Assembly (NCBI GenBank): GCA_015058265.1
Contig: SVCR01000013.1
Location: forward strand, 1-15,455
Direction: 5' to 3'
From: Clostridiales bacterium
GTDB taxonomy: Bacteria > Bacillota_A > Clostridia > Peptostreptococcales > Anaerovoracaceae
Length of the DNA: 15,455 bases
This document shows positions 1 through 7,448 of this stretch, in pieces. Under the pieces are notes generated by a model. It ran no database searches. It was not told the origin of the DNA and saw nothing but the letters and a program-made list of their open reading frames with translations. How positions within the stretch are numbered: position 1 is the stretch's first letter; each line of letters begins with the position of its first letter. The position numbers and the translations under genes are program-made.

Positions 1-882
1 ACGCAGGATAGGCATGCTGTTTGTGATCGCTATGGTGCGGTCAAAGTCCAGAGTCTTAGTTGCGATGTGTCCCTGGTCGTGATACAGCGACAGTACCGAG
101 TTGTATCTGCCAAGTGCTGCCTGGTGGAATACAGAATCTGCCGGAACAGGTCCCTTGACATCGAATCCTCTTGCCTGGAGTTCTTCAACAGCCGGAGCGA
201 TCTCATTGACCTCTTCCCATCCGAAGAGTCCGTGTTCTCCGGAATGAGGATTCAGTCCTGCTACTGCCATTGTTCCCTCTGTTACTCCGAGTCTTCTGAG
301 TGCTTCGGTGCATCTCTCAACATAATCGATAACTCTTTCCTTGGTGATCATGTCCAGCATGTCGCGGAGCGATACGTGTCTTGTCAGGAAGAACACTCTC
401 ATTCCGTTGGTCTCGAACATTGTCAGCGGGTCATTGGTTCCTGTGAGCTCTGCGAAGATCTCTGTGTGACCGATGAAGTTGATCTCTGCTGCGCGGAGGG
501 CTTCCTTATTGATAGGTGCAGTTGCAACAGCATCCGCTTTGCCTTCCATTGTGATCTGGATACTCTTCTCAATATAGTCGAAAGCAGCCTGTCCGCACAT
601 AGCGCTTACTTTGCCGTATTCGAACTTGTCCATGTCGATGTTGTCCAGGTCGATCATGTTGAGCACACCATATGTGTAATCTCCGTCTGCCGGATCCTCA
701 ACGCAATTGACCTTAAGATCGACTCCTGTTACCTTGATTGCCTGCTGTGCTATCTTCGCATCGCCCATAACTATGCAGTTAGCCTCTTCAAATAGCTGCT
801 TATCTGCTATAGTCTTAACGACGATCTCAGGACCGATGCCGGCAGGATCTCCAAGAGTAACAGCAATAAGTGGCTTCTTCAT
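1..882 (-). CDS. pdxA2: PdxA2-type 4-phospho-sugar-acid dehydrogenase (partial, C-terminus outside window)
   Basis: This is a PdxA-family NAD-dependent dehydrogenase; 294 codons are present and the C-terminus runs off the left edge. The start at 882 has GGAGGG seven bases upstream and opens with [19 protein letters not shown], the family's N-terminal signature. Metal-ligand histidines are visible in FIGHTE, LNPHSGE and YHDQGHI. The GHI after YHDQ and the following FDRT are typical of PdxA2 rather than vitamin B6 PdxA. Known PdxA2 enzymes oxidise 4-phospho-D-threonate or 4-phospho-D-erythronate, and the product decarboxylates to dihydroxyacetone phosphate. Two DUF1537 kinases immediately upstream would supply that substrate, 49 bp away. 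A role in pyridoxal phosphate synthesis is the alternative but fits the neighbours poorly. Family is certain; substrate is inferred. Confidence 0.9.
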   Translation of the reverse strand, partial: MKKPLIAVTLGDPAGIGPEIVVKTIADKQLFEEANCIVMGDAKIAQQAIKVTGVDLKVNCVEDPADGDYTYGVLNMIDLDNIDMDKFEYGKVSAMCGQAAFDYIEKSIQITMEGKADAVATAPINKEALRAAEINFIGHTEIFAELTGTNDPLTMFETNGMRVFFLTRHVSLRDMLDMITKERVIDYVERCTEALRRLGVTEGTMAVAGLNPHSGEHGLFGWEEVNEIAPAVEELQARGFDVKGPVPADSVFHQAALGRYNSVLSLYHDQGHIATKTLDFDRTIAITNSMPILR

Positions 883-931
883 GTGTAAGTCCCTCCTTGC
901 ATTTTATTACTGAGCCTTACGGCCGCGTTAG

Positions 932-2236
932 TTATATGTATATCTTCTCCTTGAGATAAGTGATGCATTTATTGATCGCATCATTATCACCCTGGCTTCC
1001 GCCCTTAGTGATCAGGTGGATGCCTTCATAAGGTCCGCCGAGAATAGTACCGTATGCCGCGAGAGGCAAGACCTCGTCCTTCAGGTCAAGACCGGCTGCT
1101 CCGAATCTCTCACATACAGATACTGTAATGTCTCCGCCCGTCGTATAGAGTGCCCGGAATGTCGGTTCCTTACTGAATATCCTGTGAGCTATCTCAGCAA
1201 GAGATCTGTTGATGATGTCTGTCACATCATTCATTGAACAGTTGTATCTCTCCATGTATGGGGCAAAGTCTATCCTGTTCTCCGGATAGATCCCGTCTCC
1301 GGTGACAGTGGAGATCTGGTTCCTGTCGCAATTTTCCAGAATTTCCCGGGCTACTCTGGCGATCTCATTCTCACGACGTTCTTCGCTCTCGAGCAGCTCC
1401 CTTGTAGTAATCATCACATTGTATGTACGCTGCGAAAGCCACAGCTGCTCCATCTGTGTCCTTGCGTTAGGATGGACACTGCCCATGACCGCCAGGATCT
1501 TGCTCTTCTCTCTGCTCTTGGACGGTGTTATAAGTTTTCTTGCAAGTGTCGCTGTGAAAACTCCCGGATCGACAGCAAGTATTTTCAACTTGCTTGTGAT
1601 AGCCGCATCAGCTATCAGATCAAGATCTTCCTGAGTTACACAGTCTATGACTATAGTCCTGTTGCCTTCTGCAACTGCATCCTTCATCCTGTCTGCGAGA
1701 TAATGTTTGCCGTGCATAAGGTCATTAGTCTTGATCTCAGCGACTCCGTACTTGCTCTGCTCACGGAACAGTGCTGCAACATCTGAAGTCTTGACCGGAC
1801 ACTTTGGGTCGATAGCAATCCCCGACTTATGAAGAGGTATCCCTTCTACCAGCATGTATCCGCCGAGAACTATCCGATCGGTCGCCGGAAAGCAAGGTGC
1901 TGCTATTGCAACATAGTCTTCACCTAGAAAATCCAGCATAGCATCCGTTTCGCTTCCCAGGTTTCCTCTCAGAGTACTGTCGATCCTGTGAGAATAGACT
2001 CTGACATCGTCCCCGGCCAGAGCTTTCACTGCTTCGAACACTCTGTCGTATGCTTCTTCAGCACTGATCCCGCGTGAATCAGTAGGAAGAATGATGCATT
2101 GACCTTTGTCGATTATTTCTTTATCAAGCGCATTGATATTAAGAACGGTATACGCCTGATAGTTCATATTCTTAAGGAGCACGCCTGTTGCATTGCCGCC
2201 TGTAAGATCATCAGCGATTACTACACATTCAGCCAT
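932..2236 (-). CDS. DUF1537 four-carbon acid sugar kinase, DtnK/DenK-like
   Basis: A 434-residue kinase of the DUF1537 (four-carbon acid sugar kinase) family, which phosphorylates D-threonate, D-erythronate or related acids at C4 with ATP. The N-terminal sugar-acid domain begins with IADDLTG at residues 7-13 and has HRIDSTLRG near residue 85. The C-terminal nucleotide-binding domain carries TTGGDIT near residue 365 and ITKGGSQGD close to the end, both family signatures. Length is normal. The start at 2236 has only a modest upstream purine run (AAAGGGA). Its product would feed the PdxA2-type enzyme that follows 49 bp downstream, and a second, different DUF1537 gene precedes it. Exact substrate (threonate, erythronate or other) cannot be read from sequence. 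Confidence 0.88.
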   Translation of the reverse strand: MAECVVIADDLTGGNATGVLLKNMNYQAYTVLNINALDKEIIDKGQCIILPTDSRGISAEEAYDRVFEAVKALAGDDVRVYSHRIDSTLRGNLGSETDAMLDFLGEDYVAIAAPCFPATDRIVLGGYMLVEGIPLHKSGIAIDPKCPVKTSDVAALFREQSKYGVAEIKTNDLMHGKHYLADRMKDAVAEGNRTIVIDCVTQEDLDLIADAAITSKLKILAVDPGVFTATLARKLITPSKSREKSKILAVMGSVHPNARTQMEQLWLSQRTYNVMITTRELLESEERRENEIARVAREILENCDRNQISTVTGDGIYPENRIDFAPYMERYNCSMNDVTDIINRSLAEIAHRIFSKEPTFRALYTTGGDITVSVCERFGAAGLDLKDEVLPLAAYGTILGGPYEGIHLITKGGSQGDNDAINKCITYLKEKIYI

Positions 2237-2325
2237 TCTTCACGTCCCTTTCTTGTCCCATTTATGCAGATTCGGTCTTGATCACCGGGTCTGTAAGCCG
2301 TATCGCGCAAATTCTTTTCTTCGGC

Positions 2326-3750
2326 TTATTTAGCCAGAAGTATCTCTACTGCTTCTTTCAGTGTCGTTGCTTCTCCGACATTGCCAGGGAATATCACGTA
2401 AGGTGTCTTAGGGAATGTGCTCTCATCACCTGTCTGCCATACCGGGATGCCCGGGCGGATCTGTCCGAGAACATTTGCCTTCTTTACCGCAAGTGCTTTG
2501 GTGCCTACATCGCTGGAAGTGATGCCGCCCTTAGCGATAACGAATGCAGGTGTAACTGTGAGTCTGCCTACCAGTGACTGAACTGCATCTGATATGCGTA
2601 CAGACAGTCTCAGCTCATCCTCTTTATTGCCTGTATCTGCCGTGATCAGCGCTCTTGTTGTGTAGCAACAAACAGTCCTACCGGAGCGGATACACTCTTC
2701 TTCGAGTGCAAGACATCTCTGAACTTCCTTTTCGAACGCCTCCTCATCCTTGACCAATGTCGCATCGAGCTCAACGAATGTGATCTCGTCCATTTCCTTG
2801 AGGCACTCTACCTGAGCAGTTGTCTTAGCCGTATGTGATCCGACTACGATGATCCCGCCGTTGTCATTGTCGAGTGTGACCATCTTCTCTCTTGTAAGCA
2901 GAGGCTGATCGGTGACTCCGCCCATGACCTTGACGATCGAGGCCGCAGTACGGAACATGAACACTTTTCCGGCCCTCATAGCGCGATAAAGTGCGACGCA
3001 GAATACTTTTACATCTGCATAATCAACTGCATTGACGATGATCTTGTTGAAATCCTTGACTGCCATGAGCTGTTCCTGGATCTTGTCGATGTCCATATTA
3101 TGGATATCTTCGAGAGAAATGCAGGTAACATCTGCTGCTTTGAACGCTCCGCCTGTCTTTTCCTCAACGTACTCAGGCATTGTTGCGGCAGTATAGCCAA
3201 AGGTCTTATCTTTAGCGAATTCTGTCTCGTTTGCCGGAACGAGTTCATCGCCGTACTTTACATAGTGTACGTTATCGATAGTGAATCTTCCGCCTTCTTT
3301 GAAGAACGGGCAGAGGATCTCGCCGTCTATCTTCTTGCCGGTATTCTTCTCATAATCATCCCTCAGAAGTGAAGTCTCAAGAGGGAAGTGTCCGCGAAGA
3401 GTGCTGTCACTCCTGCTGATGAAGATGTACTCCTTGCCTGTCTCTTTAGCGACTTCGTCAACGACTGCGGCTATTTCTTTGTGAGCCTGTGTCGTCTGCT
3501 CAACAGTAAAGCCCCTTGAGTTGGTAAGGATATAGAACAGGTTGTTCTCACCATTGAATCCGTCGAGGATGCTCTCCTTATCCCAGCCTGTATATACAGT
3601 GATGTCATGGACAGTCTGAACTCCTGTCGGGTCATCATCAAGAACTACGATCTTCTTATTGTTAGCAGCGATCTCAGCGTTCAGCAGAGAATCGATCTTT
3701 TCGATATCTATCGGTTTATAGCTGTTTAAAGTATCAGCACTAATTGCCAT
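2326..3750 (-). CDS. DUF1537 family sugar-acid kinase, DDDPTG-type second paralogue
   Basis: A second DUF1537 protein, 474 residues from the start chosen here. The open frame extends 11 codons further upstream, but AGAAGGAG lies just before the ATG at 3750, so that start is preferred. It differs strongly from its neighbour: the N-terminal motif is VVLDDDPTGVQTVHD (about residues 35-49) instead of ADDLTG, and the C-terminal part has IAKGGITSSD followed by GQIRPGIPVWQTG. RSDSTLRGHFP matches the family's conserved substrate-domain segment. It lies 67 bp after the GarR/LtnD-like gene and 89 bp before the DtnK-like kinase, in the same direction, so co-transcription is likely. It may act on another four-carbon acid or work together with the neighbouring paralogue; the sequence does not decide. 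Confidence 0.85.
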   Translation of the reverse strand: MAISADTLNSYKPIDIEKIDSLLNAEIAANNKKIVVLDDDPTGVQTVHDITVYTGWDKESILDGFNGENNLFYILTNSRGFTVEQTTQAHKEIAAVVDEVAKETGKEYIFISRSDSTLRGHFPLETSLLRDDYEKNTGKKIDGEILCPFFKEGGRFTIDNVHYVKYGDELVPANETEFAKDKTFGYTAATMPEYVEEKTGGAFKAADVTCISLEDIHNMDIDKIQEQLMAVKDFNKIIVNAVDYADVKVFCVALYRAMRAGKVFMFRTAASIVKVMGGVTDQPLLTREKMVTLDNDNGGIIVVGSHTAKTTAQVECLKEMDEITFVELDATLVKDEEAFEKEVQRCLALEEECIRSGRTVCCYTTRALITADTGNKEDELRLSVRISDAVQSLVGRLTVTPAFVIAKGGITSSDVGTKALAVKKANVLGQIRPGIPVWQTGDESTFPKTPYVIFPGNVGEATTLKEAVEILLAK

Positions 3751-3817
3751 TTTGCTCTCCTTCTGCCGTATTATGCGGCTCACACTATTAATGGAACTTC
3801 AGAATACAACTGAGATT

Positions 3818-4705
3818 CTATTCCGGTTTCTTGACTACTACGTCTGCAAGAGTCTCGAAGTACTGAACGATACCTGCGTGGTCATCCATCAGGTGACCGT
3901 GGACTTTGAGAGTCTGCATGATCTCATAGAGCTGTGCAGTATAAGGGATAGGTGCATCTATAGCATGAGCTGTCTTGACAACGTTAGTTATATCTTTATG
4001 GTTGACCTTGATGGTTCCGCCCGGTACAAAATTCCTGTTGTACATCATCGGAGCCTTAGCATCAAGTACCGCAGATCCTGCGAGACCTGTTCTGATTGCC
4101 TGATATACCTTCTCAGGATCAGCGCCTGCTTTGACTGCGAATGTCAGTGCTTCAGATACAATAGCAATGTTGTTATTTACGATGATCTGATTAGCCAGCT
4201 TGGTAACGCTTCCGCTGCCGCATCCGCCTGTAAGAAGAACAGATGATGCATATGCTTCCAGATAAGGCTTTGCTTTCTCGAATACGTCCTCATCTCCGCC
4301 GACCATGATCGCGAGTGATCCTGCGATAGCGCCCGGCTCTCCTCCGGATACAGGAGCATCGAGGAATCCGATACCCTTTTCTTTGAGACCGTCATAGCAC
4401 TCTCTTGACTCAACAGGAGTAACGGAGCTGTGGTCGATAATGATGCTTCCTGGTTTCATATTAGCGGCAATGCCGTCTTCACCGAAGATCACGCTCTGAA
4501 CGATACCTGCTGTAGGGAGGATCATCATTACGATGTCGCACTCTTTTCCTATCTCTGCATAAGTGCCGGCTTTTGCTCCCATTTCTGTGAGCTCCTTGAC
4601 GAGATCCTGATTGAGATCAGTTACCATTACATCGTGTCCTGCTTTTACGAGATGCTTTGCCATTGGGCGTCCCATGATTCCGAGACCAATAAATCCAAGT
4701 TTCAT
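3818..4705 (-). CDS. 3-hydroxyacid dehydrogenase, GarR/LtnD-like
   Basis: A 295-residue NAD(P)-dependent beta-hydroxyacid dehydrogenase. The frame is open for six more codons, but an AAAGGAG box lies 7-8 bases before the ATG at 4705, which gives the canonical MKLGFIGLGIMG start. The Rossmann motif GLGIMG is at residues 7-12, the substrate-binding DAPVSGGEPGA at 116-126, and the catalytic lysine is K169 in VTKLANQ. Overall wording is close to tartronate semialdehyde reductase (GarR, 2-hydroxy-3-oxopropionate to glycerate). The same superfamily contains L-threonate dehydrogenase (LtnD), which normally accompanies DUF1537 kinases, so the operon context points to a four-carbon acid substrate instead. 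Family is sure; GarR versus LtnD activity is open. Confidence 0.88.
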   Translation of the reverse strand: MKLGFIGLGIMGRPMAKHLVKAGHDVMVTDLNQDLVKELTEMGAKAGTYAEIGKECDIVMMILPTAGIVQSVIFGEDGIAANMKPGSIIIDHSSVTPVESRECYDGLKEKGIGFLDAPVSGGEPGAIAGSLAIMVGGDEDVFEKAKPYLEAYASSVLLTGGCGSGSVTKLANQIIVNNNIAIVSEALTFAVKAGADPEKVYQAIRTGLAGSAVLDAKAPMMYNRNFVPGGTIKVNHKDITNVVKTAHAIDAPIPYTAQLYEIMQTLKVHGHLMDDHAGIVQYFETLADVVVKKPE

Positions 4706-4807
4706 TTTGACCACTCCTTTCATACTGAATAGGTACTAATAGTAATTATCATTTGATTATTTACATTCATTTTTCCGCCAAAGCCGGGAAAATGATCAGT
4801 AACATTT

Positions 4808-5329
4808 TTATTCGCCGGTATTGCTGCGGCTGTTGAAATATGCGCGGACCGCTTCATAAGCTTTGTCGAATTCCTCCTGAAGAGCGTCACCCTTCTGTGT
4901 CTCAGCGATCTTATGCCTTGTCCCATTTCTATCTGTCAGGAAAAGAGCTTTGCGAATATCGCCATGAAGTCCTACTTCGAATTTTTCCATTCCTTCAAGA
5001 GGGATTATCTGAAGGTACGGCAGTTCGAGGACAGCGTATCCGGATGTGAGTGTCAGTCCCAGAAGTTCAAAACGCTGAGCATCTTCAGAATCGAATTCTT
5101 TACAGAAACTGTTCATATCTGAGATCTTTGCAAGTTCTATTCCTGTTCGGTTCTTCTTGCTGTACAGAGAATATCCGAGACCGATCCCCATGCAAAGAAA
5201 AAGCCAGCCTACCATATGCTTGAATGCGAGCAGAATTATTCCTGCGATTAACATTGATGAGCATATGACCAAGCTGGTTCTGGTTTTTTTCTGCATTTCT
5301 GCAAGCAATTCCCTAAAGGTATTGTGCAT
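4808..5329 (-). CDS. hypothetical two-helix membrane protein, first gene of sugar-acid operon
   Basis: A 173-residue protein that I do not recognise. Two hydrophobic segments, about residues 18-36 and 39-56, separated by a very short turn, form a helical hairpin anchor. Lysines and arginines flank them on both sides (KKTRT before, SKKNR after), suggesting both ends are cytoplasmic. The remaining 115 residues look like a soluble mixed alpha/beta domain ending in an amphipathic helix (EEFDKAYEAVRAYF). AAAGGGG precedes the start by about seven bases. It is the first gene after the operator-bearing promoter at 5417-5445, about 80 nt downstream of the expected transcript start, and is followed 102 bp later by the GarR/LtnD-like gene. 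It is too short and has too few helices to be a transporter. Confidence 0.75.
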   Translation of the reverse strand: MHNTFRELLAEMQKKTRTSLVICSSMLIAGIILLAFKHMVGWLFLCMGIGLGYSLYSKKNRTGIELAKISDMNSFCKEFDSEDAQRFELLGLTLTSGYAVLELPYLQIIPLEGMEKFEVGLHGDIRKALFLTDRNGTRHKIAETQKGDALQEEFDKAYEAVRAYFNSRSNTGE

Positions 5330-5416
5330 CAGATATCCCCTTTATTATCAGGTTAGCAGATGTAACGAATCATGTATTAAGTCATGAAGTATTAATTAAT
5401 AAGTATTGCTGCGACT

Positions 5417-5445
5417 ATACTATCACATACCGGTATACCGGTCAA
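5417..5445 (-). promoter_or_regulatory. sigma-A promoter of the four-carbon acid operon
   Basis: On the minus strand TTGACC (5445-5440) and TAGTAT (5422-5417) are separated by exactly 17 bp, a near-consensus vegetative promoter. The predicted transcript starts near 5410, about 80 nt before the first gene. A perfect 14-bp palindrome overlaps the end of the -35 and fills most of the spacer, so a bound regulator would block RNA polymerase. Confidence 0.7.
5429..5442. promoter_or_regulatory. palindromic operator ACCGGTATACCGGT
   Basis: A perfect 14-bp inverted repeat lying between the -35 and -10 boxes of the minus-strand operon promoter. Its GGTATACC core resembles the operator core recognised by FCD-family GntR regulators such as UxuR and ExuR (TTGGTATACCAA). 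The divergent gene on the other side encodes an FCD-family GntR protein, making this its most likely repressor site. Position and symmetry are seen; the binding protein is inferred. Confidence 0.65.
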
Positions 5446-5499
5446 TCAAAATCATTGTATTTGCCTACTTAATTATTTATTTGTCAATCAAAACCGTTG
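5441..5499. repeat. direct repeat GTCAATCAAAA-YC-R-TTG, 42 bp apart
   Basis: GTCAATCAAAATCATTG at 5441-5457 and GTCAATCAAAACCGTTG at 5483-5499 match at 15 of 17 positions. The offset of 42 bp equals four helical turns, so both copies face the same side of the DNA. One copy begins in the operon's operator, the other runs into the second palindrome. This suggests a cooperative regulator-binding array rather than chance. Confidence 0.55.
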
Positions 5500-5509
5500 A
5501 TATATCAAC
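5496..5509. promoter_or_regulatory. palindrome GTTGATATATCAAC
   Basis: A second perfect 14-bp inverted repeat in the same 308-bp divergent intergenic region, centred 67 bp from the first palindrome. Its sequence differs from the first, so it may be a site for a different protein or a weaker site for the same one. It lies about 36 bp upstream of the likely -35 box of the GntR gene. Symmetry is seen; function is not known. Confidence 0.45.
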
Positions 5510-5544
5510 AATCTCTATAACGTTCGTATAGAAAACACAATCTG

Positions 5545-5574
5545 TTGACCCGGAATACAGGTATGATGTACACT
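5545..5574 (+). promoter_or_regulatory. probable promoter of the GntR regulator gene
   Basis: TTGACC at 5545-5550 and TACACT at 5569-5574 are separated by 18 bp, and the start codon follows at 5638. The -10 is only a partial match. It merges with a 10-bp palindrome ACTATATAGT at 5572-5581, placed where a repressor could act on this gene's own transcription. A second imperfect inverted repeat, CTATA-N7-TATAG, lies at 5515-5531. Confidence 0.45.
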
Positions 5575-5637
5575 ATATAGTAAATTATCATCTATACAAA
5601 ACTTACTGCCGGATCCATTTCAGGAACGAGGTGTTTT

Positions 5638-6297
5638 ATGAAAACTGCACAGCCTCTTCAGCTAAAGGCCTATGAGATTCTCAAGCAGATGATCCTTGAC
5701 GGTCAATTTGAGAATGATACCATTTATTCTGAGACCAAGACTTCTCAATCTCTTGGTATCTCCAGAACACCGATGAGAGATGCGATCCAGCGTCTTGCTC
5801 AGGAAGGTTATATCGATGTTATTCCGAGCAAGGGCTTCTGTCTCCATCAGATGACAGAACAGGATCTTGTAGATACGTATCAGGTAAGATGTGCTATTGA
5901 AGGATTCTGTGTAGTGCACCTTGCCAACCACAAAGAGGATGCGGAGACCAGACGAGTGATCCACACTCTTGACAGTCTTGTCAGGGACATGGATGCGGTA
6001 GCTTCCACGACTAAGGACATAGAGGAATTTGCTGCTTTTGATTCTGAATTCCACAGACGTATAGTCTATTCTCTCAATAATGAAGAGCTTTCAGGACTGT
6101 TCGATGCTTTTTATCACAGGATGACAAAGCAGACTCTGATGTCGCTCAAGACGGAAGGCCGTTTAGAGCAGACAGTAACAGAGCACAGAGCAATAGTAGA
6201 TAATATGAAAGCCGGGAATATAGGGAAGAGCTACATGGCTACCATCACACATATAGGTCGGGCACGGTCTTTGATCGATCTTGGCGGTACACTCTGA
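5638..6297 (+). CDS. GntR-family (FadR/FCD) transcriptional regulator
   Basis: A 219-residue one-component regulator. Residues 1-70 form the GntR winged helix, with the recognition region around SLGISRTPMRDAIQRLAQEGY and the wing VIPSKGF. Residues 75-215 form an all-helical FCD effector domain. Its usual metal ligands are visible: D135 and H139 in FDSEFHR, H183 in TEHRAIVD and H205 in THIGRAR; such pockets bind small carboxylates. It is the only plus-strand gene, divergent from the four-carbon acid operon across 308 bp that contain two palindromes and a direct repeat. The likely role is a repressor of that operon and of itself, released by a sugar acid or a pathway intermediate. GAGGTG lies four bases before the start. 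Effector identity is unknown. Confidence 0.9.
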   Translation: MKTAQPLQLKAYEILKQMILDGQFENDTIYSETKTSQSLGISRTPMRDAIQRLAQEGYIDVIPSKGFCLHQMTEQDLVDTYQVRCAIEGFCVVHLANHKEDAETRRVIHTLDSLVRDMDAVASTTKDIEEFAAFDSEFHRRIVYSLNNEELSGLFDAFYHRMTKQTLMSLKTEGRLEQTVTEHRAIVDNMKAGNIGKSYMATITHIGRARSLIDLGGTL

Positions 6298-6347
6298 TAA
6301 TTCCGGCCATTTCGGCCCTTCATCCGGATTCAGACAACAACAAAATT

Positions 6348-6383
6348 TCGGGATCATGGCGATGCGTGATCCCGAGTTTTTTT
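6348..6383 (+). terminator. intrinsic terminator after the GntR gene
   Basis: A 9-bp stem (TCGGGATCA at 6348-6356 pairing with TGATCCCGA at 6367-6375) around a 10-base loop is followed by a run of T at 6377-6383. It begins 50 bp after the GntR stop codon. The convergent dehydrogenase gene ends at 6416, so the hairpin may also serve the minus strand, although the T-run there is poor. Confidence 0.85.
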
Positions 6384-6415
6384 CTTTACTATTACATACT
6401 TCAACCTGTTGGTTT

Positions 6416-7381
6416 CTATCTGTTTACCACATTCTCCGGTGATCCTTCGATATATGATCTGATATTATCCGCTGTTGTTTGCATGATGCGTTCACGAGCT
6501 TCCTTTGTAGCCCAGGAAATATGCGGTGTTATTATACAGTTCTTTGCTTTAAGCAGAACATTGTCCTCAAGTATCGGCTCTGTGGATACAACGTCCACTG
6601 CCGCCGCCGCGACCTTGCCGCTTCCCAGTGCATCAAAGAGATCCTGCTCAACGATAAGCGGTCCGCGGCTGTTGTTGATGATGATCACTCCGTCTTTCAT
6701 CTTAGCTATATTGTCTTTATTGATGATCCCCTGCGTTGAAGGAAACAGAGGGCAATGGAGGAAAATGAAGTCCGACTCTGCCAGCAGCTCATCGAGGTCA
6801 ACATAATCTGCGACCTCTCTTCCGGCTTCGCTCTGATGCTGATCGTATGCAAGGACCTTCACATTCATTGCTTTGAGTATTCTTGCAGTATTTGTGCCGA
6901 TACGTCCGAGGCCGATGATCCCTGCAGTCTTGCCCGATACTTCTATCATAGGATAATGCCAATAGCACCAGTCAGCATTTGCAGACCACTCTCCTGCGTG
7001 AACTGAATCATTGTGATGACCTATATGTGAGCAGACTTCCAGAAGCAAGCTGACGGCGAACTGACTCACATTATCTGTTCCGTAGACAGGAACGTTCATT
7101 ACGGGAATACCTTTTTCCTTTGCATACTCATAGTCCACCACATTATATCCTGTAGCCAGGACCGCGATCGCTTTGAGTCCGCAGCATCGGTCTATAGTTT
7201 CTCTGCTGATAGGTGTTTTATTGGTAACGGCGATCTCCGCATCGCCGATCCTCTCAGCTATAAGAGGCGACTCGACATACGAAGTGCGGTCATAAACAGT
7301 GACATCCCCGTACTCCTCAAGTGGTCCCCAGCTGATGTCCCCCGGGTTCTCCGTATATCCGTCCAGAACTACTATTTTCAT
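6416..7381 (-). CDS. D-2-hydroxyacid dehydrogenase, hydroxypyruvate reductase/glycerate dehydrogenase-like
   Basis: A 321-residue NAD-dependent D-2-hydroxyacid dehydrogenase. The Rossmann motif GLGRIG is at residues 157-162, and the catalytic triad R239 (NNSRG), E268 (STEP) and H287 (TPHISW) is complete. TGYNVVD near residue 77 matches the substrate loop of glycerate dehydrogenases, so interconversion of hydroxypyruvate and glycerate is most likely; other 2-keto acids are possible. AGGAGGAG lies about 9-14 bases before the ATG at 7381. The rpiB terminator ends only about 36 bp before this start and leaves no obvious room for a separate promoter, so expression may depend on read-through. A functional link to the nearby sugar-acid operon is plausible but unproven. 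Confidence 0.85.
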   Translation of the reverse strand: MKIVVLDGYTENPGDISWGPLEEYGDVTVYDRTSYVESPLIAERIGDAEIAVTNKTPISRETIDRCCGLKAIAVLATGYNVVDYEYAKEKGIPVMNVPVYGTDNVSQFAVSLLLEVCSHIGHHNDSVHAGEWSANADWCYWHYPMIEVSGKTAGIIGLGRIGTNTARILKAMNVKVLAYDQHQSEAGREVADYVDLDELLAESDFIFLHCPLFPSTQGIINKDNIAKMKDGVIIINNSRGPLIVEQDLFDALGSGKVAAAAVDVVSTEPILEDNVLLKAKNCIITPHISWATKEARERIMQTTADNIRSYIEGSPENVVNR

Positions 7382-7417
7382 TTCCGTTTCTCCTCCTGTT
7401 CATCCCGAATACTAATT

Positions 7418-7440
7418 AAAAAAGGCAGCATTTCGCTGCC
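7418..7440 (-). terminator. intrinsic terminator after rpiB
   Basis: On the minus strand GGCAGC (7440-7435) and GCTGCC (7429-7424) pair around a five-base loop, followed directly by six T (7423-7418). It begins 9 bp after the rpiB stop and sits in the 67-bp gap before the downstream dehydrogenase, so it probably lowers rather than abolishes expression of that gene. Confidence 0.8.
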
Positions 7441-7448
7441 TGTATATA

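Noticed and set aside
67..795. A 242-codon plus-strand open frame rich in Cys and Ser.
   Set aside because: It is antisense to the PdxA2 reading frame, whose catalytic motifs are intact; the composition is typical of a shadow frame.
2295..2327. Inverted repeat AAGCCG/CGGCTT in the gap between the two kinase genes.
   Set aside because: Six or seven base pairs around a loop of about 20 bases with no T-run is too weak for a terminator or an operator claim.
4735..4807. Hairpin TTTTCC/GGAAAA and AT-rich promoter-like words between the two-helix protein gene and the dehydrogenase gene.
   Set aside because: The hairpin is followed by A-rich, not T-rich, sequence, and no -35/-10 pair with acceptable spacing was found.
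882..5329. Interpretation of the PdxA-family gene as part of vitamin B6 synthesis.
   Set aside because: The neighbours are DUF1537 kinases and a hydroxyacid dehydrogenase, and the YHDQGHI/FDRT wording is that of PdxA2, so sugar-acid breakdown fits better.
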